Shown here: positions 7,796-18,449 of the stretch, in pieces | Layout: each line of letters starts with the position of its first letter | How positions within the stretch are numbered: the first letter of the stretch is position 1 | Assembly: GCA_902805655.1 (NCBI GenBank) | Contig: CADCTF010000126.1 | Span: forward strand, 1-46,127 | Origin: an uncultured Acidimicrobiales bacterium | GTDB lineage: Bacteria > Actinomycetota > Acidimicrobiia > Acidimicrobiales > CADCTF01 | Direction: 5' to 3' | DNA length: 46,127 bases | Translations under genes and position numbers: made by a program | Notes under the pieces: model-generated | Databases searched by the model: none | Told to the model about the DNA's origin: nothing | Seen by the model: the letters and a program-made list of their open reading frames with translations, nothing else

Positions 7796-9534
7796 CAGTA
7801 CTTGCGCTCCATGGGTTCGTAGGCGCCGCCGACGACCGGCTTGTACGACAGGCTCACCGAGCCGTCGGCCCCGCGGCGGGCGAGGGTGTGCTTCATCCAG
7901 TTGGCGTCGTCGCGGGTGGGGTGGTCGTTGCGGAAGTGGGCACCCCGGCTCTCGGTGCGAGCCTGGGCGCTGACGATCGTGGCCTCAGCCAGGTCGAAGA
8001 GGTACGAGAGCTCGAGTGCCTCGGTGAGGTCGTAGTTGAAGACGTTGCCCTTGTCGTCGATGCCGACCGACTCATAGGCCGTCTGCAGGTCGCGCACGGT
8101 GCGCAGGGCGCTCGCCAGGCTCTCGTCGGTGCGGAACACGAAGGCCTTCTTCGTCATCTCCTCCTGCAGCGCGATGCGCAGGGCGCCGGCCTTCTCCTTC
8201 CCGGAGTTGGCCTTGAGCAGGTCGATGCGGGCCTTCACGTCTCCCTCGACGCCCTTGGACAGCGCCGGGAGGTCGGTCGACTGGACGAAGTCGGCCATGG
8301 CGCGCCCGCCCCGCTTGCCGAAGACCACGATGTCGAGCAGAGAGTTGGTGCCGAGCCGGTTGGCGCCGTGGACGCTGACGCAGGCGCACTCGCCGGCGGC
8401 GTAGAGGCCCGGGATGACGGTGCCCTGGTCGTCGGAGATGCACTCGCCGTCGATGTTGGTGGGGATGCCGCCCATGGCGTAGTGGGCCGTCGGCTGGATC
8501 GGGATGGGAGCCGTCTTCGGCTCGATGCCGAGGTACGTCCGCACGAACTCCGTGATGTCGGGCAGCTTGGCGTCGATCTGCTCCGGCGGCAGGTGGGTGA
8601 GGTCGAGGTAGACGGCGTCCTTGTTCTCGCCGATGCCGCGCCCTTCGAGGATCTCGGTCTGGATGGCTCGAGCCACCATGTCCCGCGGTGCCAGGTCCTT
8701 TACCGTCGGCGCGTAGCGCTCCATGAAGCGCTCGTTGGAGTCGTTGCGGAGGATTCCGCCCTCGCCGCGAGCCGCCTCGCTCAACAGGATGCCGAGCTTG
8801 TAGATGCCCGTGGGGTGGAACTGGAAGAACTCCATGTCCTGCATGGGGATGCCTCGGCGGTACAGCAGCCCGGGACCGTCGCCGGTGAGGGTGTGGGCGT
8901 TCGACGAGACCTGGAACATCTTGCCGAAGCCGCCCGTGGCGAACAGGACCGCCTTGGTGTTGAACACGTGCAGGTCGCCGGTGGCCTGGTCGTAGGCGAT
9001 GACGCCCGCCACCCGCCCGTCCTCGAAGGCGATGTCGAGCACCTGGTACTCGTTGAAGAAGTTGACGTCGCGCGCCACGCACTGCTGAAAGAGCGTCTGG
9101 AGGATCATGTGGCCGGTGCGGTCGGCCGAGTAGCAGGCCCGCATGACCGGCGCTTCGCCGTGGTTGCGGGTGTGGCCGCCGAAGCGGCGCTGGTCGATCT
9201 TGCCCTCAGGGGTGCGGTTGAACGGCAGCCCGAAGTGCTCGAGCTCGATCACCGCGTCGATCGCCTCGCGGCACATGATCTCTGCGGCCGGCTGGTCGAC
9301 GAGGTAGTCGCCGCCCTTGATGGTGTCGAAGAGGTGCCACTCCCACGAGTCCTCCTCGACGTTGGCCAGCGCGGCGCACATGCCGCCCTGGGCCGCGCCG
9401 GTGTGCGACCGGGTGGGATAGAGCTTCGTGATCACCGCCGTACGGCACTTGCCAGCGGTCTCGATGGCCGCCCGAAGGCCGGCGCCACCTGCACCGACGA
9501 TCACGGCGTCGTAGCTGTGGTGGTGGACGTTCAC
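7795..9534 (-). CDS. sdhA: Succinate dehydrogenase/fumarate reductase flavoprotein subunit
   Basis: A 579-residue flavoprotein of complex II, oxidising succinate to fumarate. The dinucleotide-binding motif VIVGAGGAGLRAA (11-23) and the SHTGAAQGGM segment, whose His44 normally carries covalent FAD, are present. Downstream are GGHTRNHGEAPVMRACYSAD, LLSEAARGEGGILRND and HGANRLGTNSLLDIVVFGKR, which line the substrate site, and a normal C-terminal domain ending in PMERKY. Length and motifs are those of SdhA rather than L-aspartate oxidase, and the coupled sdhB supports this. The upstream gene is an unrelated glycosidase, and the 82-base gap has no room for membrane-anchor genes. Confidence 0.96.
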
Positions 9535-9616
9535 GGGTGAATCCTTCCATTGCCGCTGTCGGGATGTGCAATTTCGACCCTGCGGTGATGCGGAGCCTGC
9601 GTCCGGTCAGCCCGCG

Positions 9617-11737
9617 TCAGCGGACGACGACGCTGGCGTAGCGGTTCGTCGTCCGGAGACCGGGGCCCTCGAGGCGCAGCTCGAGCAGGAGCGGCCCTTC
9701 CGTGTCGGCCACGACGGCGCGGACCATGCCGACGCGAACGCAGGCATCGGCGGCGATGTCCCCCTCGAAGTGCCAGGTGTGCCCGCCGCCCGGCCACGAG
9801 AGCTCGGCTGCCACCCGCGCCCCGTCGATGGCGTCCCTCCGGTCGCTCACCACGTGGACATCGACTGCGAGCGCGTCCCCCGGCGAGTAGGCGGGACCCA
9901 GGGGGTCGGCCACCACGATCACGGGCGCGCACGCGGCCACCAGGGCGTCGTGGGCGAGCTTCGTCCGGCGTTCGTGGTCGAGCACCGACCAGGACACGGC
10001 CGGATGTCCGTCGGCGAAGGAGAACTGGGCGAACCCGCCGGTGGGGTGGTACTTCAGCCGGCGTAGGTGCTCGATGTGGAAGCGCACCACCTCGGCCTGG
10101 TGCAGCTGGGTGGCGAGCCGCCAGGCGTCGAAGGACTCGAATGCCTCGGGCGCCAGCCCGTTGGCCTCGAACACCGCCTTCTGGAGCCCGTGGGTGCGGG
10201 ACAAGCGAGCCCAGTCGAGGTCCGGCCAGCGCTCCGGCTCGAGGAACTCGTCGGCGGCCGGCACCGCCTGGGCGCCGAACTCGCTGACGAACCGCATCAG
10301 CCGGGGCCAGGCCGCAGCCAGGTCGGGGAGGTCCGTGGCCTCGCCCCAGTACCACCCGAAGTACTGGTGGGTGTCGGTGCCCCCCGACCCGATGTGGGGG
10401 ATCACGCCGGAGTGGGCGATGACGGGCCGGCTGCGGTCGGAGCGCTCGAGCGCGCGCCGAACCGACCGGTCGAGGATCGTCTTGTTCCACGTCGGCAGCT
10501 GCTGCTGCAGGATCGCCTGGCCGGCGAGGCGGGGTCGTAGCCGCTGCCCGGGCTCGACGTCGAGGGACATCGGGTCGTTGTGGCCGCACCAGATGGCCAC
10601 CGACGGATGGTGCCCGAGCAGATCGACCGCCCGCCGGGCCTGACGCATGGCCTGGCGGCGGACCCCTCGGGCGTAGCCCCACTGGAGCGGCAGGTCCTGC
10701 CAGAGCAGCAGGCCATGGCGGTCGGCGGCGTCGTACAGCTCCGGCCGCGCCACGTGCCCGTGGATGCGCAGCAGGTCGAGGCCGGCACCCCTGGCCAGGA
10801 CCACGTCGCGCTCCAGGTCCTCGGCCGTCGCCTCACCCAGGGCCATGCGCGTGGGCCCCTGGTTGGACCCCTTGAGGAACATGCGCTCGCCGTTGATGTT
10901 GAAGATCCAGTCGCGCATGCGGACCTGGCGGATGCCGGTGCGCACCGTGTGGCTGTCGCTGGGCTCGCTGTCACCTTCGAGCACGACGTCGACCGTCACG
11001 TCGGTGAGCTCGGGCGCTCCGAGGGCGTGGGGCCACCAGAGGCGGGGCTCGTTGATGCCGACTCGCCACTCGACCCGGTTCTCACCGGCGGCGAGGGTCT
11101 GCTCCTCGACGTGGTCGTTCCCGTCGCCCAGGATGGTGCGGATGTTGACCGTGCACCGCTCGGTGGCGTCGAGCATGGCCCGCATGGTGAGCACGGCTCG
11201 CTGGGGCGTGGCCTCCCCGCACAGCACCCGCAGCCTCGAGATGCGCACCGGCCCGGTCTCCTCCAGCCTCACGGGACGCCAGATGCCGCCAGGGTTCCAG
11301 TCCGGGTCGAGGCAGTCCCAGTGCTGGAAGACGCCGGTGAGGTTGCGCTTGGCCCGCCGGTTGCGCTGCGGCGCACAGGTGACCTCCACGGCGAGCAGAT
11401 GCTCGGCCCGGGCGCGCAGCGGCTCGGTGACCTCGAAGGTGTGCGGGAAGAAGTAGCCCTCCGTGTCGCCGACGTAGGCCCCGTCGAGCCACACGTCGCT
11501 CTGGTAGAAGATCCCGTCGAACGTCAGCCAGGCCCGCCGGCCCTCGGGCGGCGCCGGCGCCTCGAACGCGGTGCGCATGAGCACGGGGCCGTCGGTGTCG
11601 GCGAAGTCGGGCGCCGAGCGCCAGTGCCCCGGCACCGCTATCGCGGTCCAGTCCCCGTCGTCGAAGCCGGGATCGGGATAGACGCGGCGCAGCGCCTCGT
11701 CCGCCACCGCGCCGCGCCACCCGTCCGCCAGCTCCAT
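9617..11737 (-). CDS. Glycoside hydrolase family 2 (beta-mannosidase-like)
   Basis: A 706-residue GH2 enzyme with sugar-binding N-domain (FDGIFYQSDVWLDGAYVGDT), immunoglobulin-like domain, TIM barrel and C-terminal beta domains. The nucleophile motif is intact (FVSEFGAQ, Glu486). The acid/base position, usually NE in a W-x-G-N-N-E context, reads WCGHND (Asn387-Asp388), so Asp replaces Glu. No signal peptide is seen, suggesting cytoplasmic action on small glycosides or oligosaccharides. ATG 11737 is preferred to GTG 11812 because the longer version would extend into the start of the divergent AAA gene with non-conserved sequence. Beta-mannosidase-like sequence is the closest impression; the substrate is not proven. 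Confidence 0.86.
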   Translation of the reverse strand: MELADGWRGAVADEALRRVYPDPGFDDGDWTAIAVPGHWRSAPDFADTDGPVLMRTAFEAPAPPEGRRAWLTFDGIFYQSDVWLDGAYVGDTEGYFFPHTFEVTEPLRARAEHLLAVEVTCAPQRNRRAKRNLTGVFQHWDCLDPDWNPGGIWRPVRLEETGPVRISRLRVLCGEATPQRAVLTMRAMLDATERCTVNIRTILGDGNDHVEEQTLAAGENRVEWRVGINEPRLWWPHALGAPELTDVTVDVVLEGDSEPSDSHTVRTGIRQVRMRDWIFNINGERMFLKGSNQGPTRMALGEATAEDLERDVVLARGAGLDLLRIHGHVARPELYDAADRHGLLLWQDLPLQWGYARGVRRQAMRQARRAVDLLGHHPSVAIWCGHNDPMSLDVEPGQRLRPRLAGQAILQQQLPTWNKTILDRSVRRALERSDRSRPVIAHSGVIPHIGSGGTDTHQYFGWYWGEATDLPDLAAAWPRLMRFVSEFGAQAVPAADEFLEPERWPDLDWARLSRTHGLQKAVFEANGLAPEAFESFDAWRLATQLHQAEVVRFHIEHLRRLKYHPTGGFAQFSFADGHPAVSWSVLDHERRTKLAHDALVAACAPVIVVADPLGPAYSPGDALAVDVHVVSDRRDAIDGARVAAELSWPGGGHTWHFEGDIAADACVRVGMVRAVVADTEGPLLLELRLEGPGLRTTNRYASVVVR

Positions 11738-11792
11738 CCCCCGACGGTACCGCCGAGCAGTTTGCGAACCGGCCGGGGGTAGGGTCGCGCGC

Positions 11793-13193
11793 ATGACGTC
11801 GCGTCCTGCCACCCTTGGTCAGCTCCGGGAGTCCGGGTGGGAATCCCTCCCCGTGAAGGAGGAGGTGCGGCGCAACGCCGCCCGCCGCATCACCGAGGGC
11901 AAGCCCCTGGTGGACGAGGTCTTCGGCTACGAGGAGACCGTGCTGCCCCAGCTCGAGAACGCGCTGCTGGCCGGCCACGACATCGTCTTCCTCGGCGAGC
12001 GTGGCCAGGGGAAGACCCGCATGATCCGCTCGCTCATCGAGCTGCTCGACGAGTGGCTGCCGGTGGTGTCGGGCTCGGAGATCAACGACGACCCCTACGC
12101 GCCCGTGTCCAAGCACGCTCGCGACCTGATCCACGACAAGGGCGACGAGACGCCGATCGAGTGGATCCATCGCAGCTCGCGCTACGGCGAGAAGCTGGCG
12201 ACGCCCGACACCTCGATCGCCGACCTGATCGGCGAGGTCGACCCCATCAAGGTGGCCGAGGGTCGCTACCTGTCCGACGAGCTGACGCTGCACTACGGCC
12301 TCGTGCCCCGCACCAACCGCGGCATCTTCGCCATCAACGAGCTGCCCGACCTCTCCGAGCGCATCCAGGTCGGCCTGTTGAACGTGCTCGAGGAGCGGGA
12401 CGTGCAGGTGCGCGGCTACAAGATCCGCCTGCCGCTCGACGTCATGATGGTGGCCTCCGCCAACCCGGAGGACTACACCAACCGTGGTCGCATCATCACG
12501 CCCCTGAAGGACCGCTTCGGCGCCCAGATCCGCACGCACTACCCGCTCGACGTCCGCACCGAGCTGGAGGTCGTCCGCCAGGAGGCGCAGACGCTCGACG
12601 GCCTCGGCGTGCAGATCCACATGCCCGACTTCATGGCCGAGGTGGTGGCCACGCTGTCCCACCTGGCCCGGTCGAGCCCGCACATCAACCAGCGGTCCGG
12701 CGTCTCCGTACGCCTCTCGATCGCCAACTACGAGACCCTCATCGCCAACGCGGCGAGGCGTGCGCTCCGGCTCGGTGAGAAGGATGCGGTGCCGAGGGTC
12801 AGCGACCTCGAGGCGCTGGTGTCCTCCACGGCCGGCAAGGTCGAGATCGAGACGGTCGAGGAGGGCCGCGACGAGATCATCGTCGACCGGCTGGTCAAGG
12901 CGGCGCTCCTCACCGTCTTCAAGGACCGCTGCCCCATGGACCAGTTCCGGGAGGTCATCACCGCGTTCGACGACCAGACGATCGTCCACGCCGGCGACGA
13001 CATCTCCTCGGCCGACTACGTCGAGGCGCTCACCCGCAACCCCTCCCTCCGGGAGCCGGTGATGGCCCTGGCCGGCAGCGAGGGCCCGGGTGTGGTGGCC
13101 AGCGCCACCGAGTTCGTGCTGGAAGGCCTGCACCTGTCCAAGCGGCTGAACAAGGAAGCCACCGGCGGACGGGCCACGTACCGAGGCCGGTGA
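11793..13193 (+). CDS. MoxR/ChlI-type AAA ATPase, partner of the VWA protein
   Basis: A 466-residue AAA+ ATPase of the magnesium-chelatase/MoxR class. Walker A is GERGQGKTR (68-76) and the Walker B strand is GIFAINELPDL (177-187), with Asn where most MoxR proteins have Asp. Sensor 1 is MMVASANPEDY, followed by LKDRFGAQIRTHYP. Such ATPases act with VWA-domain proteins as chaperone-like complexes that load metals or remodel targets. In M. tuberculosis the homologous pair Rv0958/Rv0959 is adjacent and of similar size (recalled); here the VWA partner is at 18450-20471, five kilobases away with four genes between. ATG 11793 lies 55 bases from the divergent GH2 start. Confidence 0.9.
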   Translation: MTSRPATLGQLRESGWESLPVKEEVRRNAARRITEGKPLVDEVFGYEETVLPQLENALLAGHDIVFLGERGQGKTRMIRSLIELLDEWLPVVSGSEINDDPYAPVSKHARDLIHDKGDETPIEWIHRSSRYGEKLATPDTSIADLIGEVDPIKVAEGRYLSDELTLHYGLVPRTNRGIFAINELPDLSERIQVGLLNVLEERDVQVRGYKIRLPLDVMMVASANPEDYTNRGRIITPLKDRFGAQIRTHYPLDVRTELEVVRQEAQTLDGLGVQIHMPDFMAEVVATLSHLARSSPHINQRSGVSVRLSIANYETLIANAARRALRLGEKDAVPRVSDLEALVSSTAGKVEIETVEEGRDEIIVDRLVKAALLTVFKDRCPMDQFREVITAFDDQTIVHAGDDISSADYVEALTRNPSLREPVMALAGSEGPGVVASATEFVLEGLHLSKRLNKEATGGRATYRGR

Positions 13194-13198
13194 GCGGC

Positions 13199-14419
13199 TC
13201 AGACCGGGTCTGAGCGGCCCAGCCACTGCACGAACATCACCGTGGCGTCGTCCTGCAGGTTGCCCTGGTGGGTCAGCAGTGCATGCACCAGCCGGCGGAT
13301 CGCCTCGGGGTGGCGCTCCTCACCGGCGATCGCTCGGAGCACGTAGTCCACCAGCCGGTCCGCGCCGAACTCCTCGCCGGCATCCGAGCGAGCCTCGGTG
13401 ACCCCGTCGCTGTAGAAGACGAGGCAGTCGTTCGGCTCGAGCGACACGTGGCCGATGTCGGCCTCGACATCGCCGAGCCCGACGGGGAGAGAGGTGTTGC
13501 CTGCCAGCGTGGTGGCCGACGACCGGCGCCGCACCAGCAAGGGCGGCGGATGGCCGGCGTTCAGCCACTCGACCTCGCCGGTGGAGGTGTCCATCACCGC
13601 GAGCTGGGCGGTCACGAACCCTTCGCCGGGGCTGGCCTCCACCACCTCGTCCATGGCGTGGTAGGTCTCCCGGAGACCAAGGCCGAGGTGGCGGCTGTGG
13701 CGGTAGCTGAACAGCGCAAGGTTGGCCAGCTGGCTCGCGGCCAACCCGTGGCCCATCGCATCGAAGATGGCGAGATGTGCCTCGTGGCCGTTGACCGCGT
13801 AGTCGAAAGCGTCGCCGGCGATGTCGTAGGCCGGTTGGAACATCGCCGCGATCTCGATGTTGGGGCCGCTGAAGGTGAGCGGTGGGCTCACGCACAGGCG
13901 CATCTCGGCCGGCAGTGACATCGGGCGCCGGCGTTTCGTCAGCGTGATGGCGTCGCCATAGGCCTCCTTGCAGACGAGGACACTGCCGACGATGCTGGCG
14001 AGCAGCTCGGCCCGGGACAAGGTGACCGGTGATGCGTCGTTCACCACCAGCTCGAGCACGCCGACCCGCTCGGTGCCGTCGAGGATGGGGACCCAGAGCC
14101 GCTGGAGGCCAGCCTCTGGCCCGTCCCCCACAAGGGTGTGCATGGACCGGAAGGCGCGGCCGGCCAGGGTGGCGTCGATGTCGTGGGGCACGTCGTCAGG
14201 TGCGCCGAACGGCACGAGCGTCCGCTGACCGATGTCGGCGAGGTGGATGATGGCGTCGACCGCACCCATGATCCGGGCGGCCTCGAGCACGAGGCCAGGG
14301 ACCTGGTCGGGACGAGAGCGGTGCTCTGCCGCGAGCAGGAAGCTGGCCATGGCCTCACCTGGGGAGAAGCCGCCGCCGTTCGGGTCCCGCGGCACTTCGT
14401 CGCTCTTCACCTCATCCAC
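13199..14419 (-). CDS. GAF-SpoIIE (PP2C-type) serine phosphatase, paralogue 2
   Basis: A 406-residue paralogue of the phosphatase at 1613-2839, aligned almost end to end. An N-terminal GAF-like region is followed by the SpoIIE domain with YDIAGDAFDYAV, DAMGHG, FYSDGVTEA and QDDATVMFV. Start GTG 14419 has AGGAG eight bases upstream. It is 36 bases downstream of the nei-like gene on the same strand and converges with the AAA ATPase gene with a 5-base gap. Location between a MoxR ATPase and a Ser/Thr kinase suggests a role in phospho-signalling there, though partner-switching control of a sigma factor elsewhere is equally possible. Confidence 0.9.
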   Translation of the reverse strand: MDEVKSDEVPRDPNGGGFSPGEAMASFLLAAEHRSRPDQVPGLVLEAARIMGAVDAIIHLADIGQRTLVPFGAPDDVPHDIDATLAGRAFRSMHTLVGDGPEAGLQRLWVPILDGTERVGVLELVVNDASPVTLSRAELLASIVGSVLVCKEAYGDAITLTKRRRPMSLPAEMRLCVSPPLTFSGPNIEIAAMFQPAYDIAGDAFDYAVNGHEAHLAIFDAMGHGLAASQLANLALFSYRHSRHLGLGLRETYHAMDEVVEASPGEGFVTAQLAVMDTSTGEVEWLNAGHPPPLLVRRRSSATTLAGNTSLPVGLGDVEADIGHVSLEPNDCLVFYSDGVTEARSDAGEEFGADRLVDYVLRAIAGEERHPEAIRRLVHALLTHQGNLQDDATVMFVQWLGRSDPV

Positions 14420-14455
14420 CTGTCGGACTCCTGGCGCTGCGCTCGAGAGAGGCCC

Positions 14456-15253
14456 TCACGCTAGAGGCTGACAACGTTCGCAGGCATAGGCCCACCTGCC
14501 GGCCAGGTCCCAGCGTCGCACCTCGTCGCCGCACGAACGGCACTGCTCCTGCCTGTAGACCACGAGCGCCTCCCGGTTGCGGATGTCGGCGCGGTCCTTG
14601 CCGATGAGCTCCGGATCCACCGTGATGATGACCTGGTCCTCGACGCCGTGGTGCAGCCACTCGGTGAGGCTGGCCCACATGGCGTCGAACTGCTCGCGCG
14701 TCAGGGTGTTGGCCGGTTGGAGTGGGTGGATGCCATGGGCCGCGAGCACCTCCGCCCGATAGACGTTCCCGACACCGGCGAACACGCTCTGGTCCATCAG
14801 CGCCTGCCCGATCGTCGACCTCCGGCGTTGGAGGCGCACCCAGGCGCGGTCGGGGTCGGCATCCGGACGAAGGGGGTCGGGGCCGAGCCGGGCGAGGATC
14901 TTGTCGCGCTGCTCAGGATCGATGAGCTTGCACTCCGTGGCACCGATCAGGTCGACCGTGCCGCGATCCCCGGTCATGCGCAGGCGCACCGTCTCGCGCG
15001 GCGTAGGCGGCGGCCCGGCCGGATGCCGGAGGAACTTGCCGAACAGACCGAGGTGCACGTGGACGAGGTCACCCATGCCGAAGTCGTAGAAGAGGTGCTT
15101 GCCGTAGGCCTCGACGTCTTCGAGCACGCGGCCGTCGAGGCGGCCCGCGGCCTCGGCCACGCGCCCTTGAGGTGAGGAGAGGTGGACCGGTTGCCCACCA
15201 AGGAGCGCAGTGTGGTCGCGAGCGAGTCGGTGGATGGTGTGGCCTTCGGGCAC
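14456..15253 (-). CDS. nei: Fpg/Nei-family DNA glycosylase (endonuclease VIII-like)
   Basis: A 265-residue base-excision-repair glycosylase/AP lyase. It begins with PEGHTIHRLA after the GTG initiator (processed to expose catalytic Pro1, followed by Glu2). The helix-two-turn-helix region has GQALMDQSVFAGVGNVYRAE, and the C-terminus has a four-cysteine zinc finger (CRSC...CERC). PEGHTIH at the start marks the Nei rather than the Fpg (PELPEV) branch, so oxidised pyrimidines are the likely substrates. The frame stays open far upstream, but only 15253 gives the mandatory N-terminal Pro. Divergent from the kinase gene with an 81-base gap. Confidence 0.93.
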   Translation of the reverse strand: MPEGHTIHRLARDHTALLGGQPVHLSSPQGRVAEAAGRLDGRVLEDVEAYGKHLFYDFGMGDLVHVHLGLFGKFLRHPAGPPPTPRETVRLRMTGDRGTVDLIGATECKLIDPEQRDKILARLGPDPLRPDADPDRAWVRLQRRRSTIGQALMDQSVFAGVGNVYRAEVLAAHGIHPLQPANTLTREQFDAMWASLTEWLHHGVEDQVIITVDPELIGKDRADIRNREALVVYRQEQCRSCGDEVRRWDLAGRWAYACERCQPLA

Positions 15254-15334
15254 GGTGCCAGTCTCGCTGCTGGGCGACGGTCGACGAGCAGATCGCGATG
15301 TGAGCGCGAGGCCCGGAACGGGTAGGTCGGGGCG

Positions 15335-17062
<1,728 letters not shown>

Positions 17063-17067
17063 CCGCG

Positions 17068-17088
17068 CCACCGCACGCTGCGCGGTGG
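17068..17088 (+). terminator. Weak hairpin after the kinase gene
   Basis: CCACCGC pairs with GCGGTGG over a seven-base loop, six bases after the kinase stop codon. There is no T-run, so intrinsic termination would be weak; it may only attenuate transcription into the following lipoprotein gene. Confidence 0.3.
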
Positions 17089-17142
17089 GCTGACCACTGT
17101 CACACTTGCTCCCGTCCCGGCAGGGGACGGAGGGGGTATTCA

Positions 17143-18396
17143 GTGCGCAGGAGATGGGTCTCGTGGGTGGCTCTCGTGGCGCTGACGACCGTCGTTGCCG
17201 GCTGCGGGGCAGCCACCAAGCCTTCTCCGCCGGCCGCAGTGGCGACCGCGCTCGACCAGAAGACGGCAGATCTCTGCGACGCCTTCGACGGCGGGACGAC
17301 CCCGGCCGGTGAGAAGAGGCTCCAGGAGCTCCTGGCCGAGGCTCCTCCGGAGCTCCGCGAGCCGGCGACCGTGGTCTTCGGCGGCTCCGGGTCCCCGCAG
17401 GACACTCAGGTCGCCGAGCGAGCGGTGACCGCCTGGTTCGAGGTGCGGTGCCACCCGCAGGTGGCCCTGCCCGGTGCCGCAGCGGCCGACCGCCGGTTCG
17501 CGCCGCCCGTGGAGGTGGCTCTCGGAGACCTCAGGCTCTGCAGCGCAGGTCGATGGCGTAGCGGGGAACGGGAGCGGCGGGGCGGCGTGCGGCTGTACGG
17601 CGAGACCTCTCACGCCGATCCGTACGACGGTCCGATGCTCGGGGTGGTCTGGGGCAGTGGCGACCACGGAGGGGACGGGCCCAAGACGCAGGTGCGGGTG
17701 CGTGGCACCGAGGGTGTCGCAGCCCCGATCACCGTCTTTCAGCAGGCGATCCTGCCCGAGCTCGGAACGGTGATCGCCTGGCGTGAGGGCGGCCTGTCGG
17801 TCGGGCTCTACGGCCGGCGGTGGGGCACCGATCGCATCGGTGAGCTGGTCGCCCTGGCCGACTCGCTGGTGGTCGTCGACGGAGGCCTCCGCTTTCCCCC
17901 GACGGCGATGCCGGCGGGGCACCGACAGGTGTACGAAGGCGTGCCGCAGGCGTTGCAGTTCATCGTTCCTCCGGCCGGGTACCAGGTTCGCTACCGGGCG
18001 CCGGACGCGGCGATCGGGGCGATGTTGAGCGTCACCGGATCCGTCGGCTCGAACGACGACCTCCACGCCGTCCGGTTCCTCAGCGTCGGGCTGAACCGCA
18101 AGATCGTGGGAGGCAGGGAGATGGTGGTCGGCGAGCCATGGCGCCAGGGAGGAGGCGGGCCGGTGCTGGCCACCTGGCGGGAGCCGGACGGGGTGATCGT
18201 CCGGGTGCTCGGCATGGGGCCAGACCTGGCCGCCGTCGAGCAGGCGGCCGCGACCACGCGTGAGCTCAGCCGGCCGGAGTGGATCGCGCTCGTCGAGGGT
18301 GGCGCGGACTGCCCGCCCGAGCCCGCGCCCCCTCCGCGGCCCGCAGCACCGCCGCTGCCGCCGCCGTCGTCCCTGCCCCCGCCTGCCCGCTCGTGA
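17143..18396 (+). CDS. Lipoprotein of unknown function
   Basis: A 417-residue protein starting at GTG 17143, with GGACGGAGGGGG as ribosome site. Residues 1-21 are a lipoprotein signal (RRRWVSWVALVALTTVVAGC; lipid-modified Cys near 21), so it is anchored on the outer face of the membrane. The body has no family I recognise; it contains alternating beta-like and Gly-rich segments and single Cys residues near 45, 102, 132 and 388. The C-terminal 30 residues are almost all Pro, Ala and Ser, as in wall-spanning tails. It follows the transmembrane kinase in the same direction, suggesting co-transcription and perhaps a surface partner role. Confidence 0.78.
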   Translation: MRRRWVSWVALVALTTVVAGCGAATKPSPPAAVATALDQKTADLCDAFDGGTTPAGEKRLQELLAEAPPELREPATVVFGGSGSPQDTQVAERAVTAWFEVRCHPQVALPGAAAADRRFAPPVEVALGDLRLCSAGRWRSGERERRGGVRLYGETSHADPYDGPMLGVVWGSGDHGGDGPKTQVRVRGTEGVAAPITVFQQAILPELGTVIAWREGGLSVGLYGRRWGTDRIGELVALADSLVVVDGGLRFPPTAMPAGHRQVYEGVPQALQFIVPPAGYQVRYRAPDAAIGAMLSVTGSVGSNDDLHAVRFLSVGLNRKIVGGREMVVGEPWRQGGGGPVLATWREPDGVIVRVLGMGPDLAAVEQAAATTRELSRPEWIALVEGGADCPPEPAPPPRPAAPPLPPPSSLPPPARS

Positions 18397-18449
18397 CGCG
18401 ACCCGGCCGACCCCGTCCGCAGAGGCGGCCCCGGACGTAGGGTGGACCC

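Noticed and set aside
7888-9540. A 550-codon open frame on the plus strand opposite sdhA
   Set aside because: Its product is Val/Ala/Gly/His-rich without a domain; it is a high-GC shadow of a fully recognisable gene.
12322-12354. Asn instead of Asp in the Walker B motif of the MoxR-like ATPase
   Set aside because: It looks like a feature of this ATPase subgroup (AINELPD), not damage; I cannot confirm without an alignment.
11082-13226. A 714-codon open frame opposite the AAA ATPase, running into GH2
   Set aside because: No recognisable domain, and it overlaps two genes with intact motifs.
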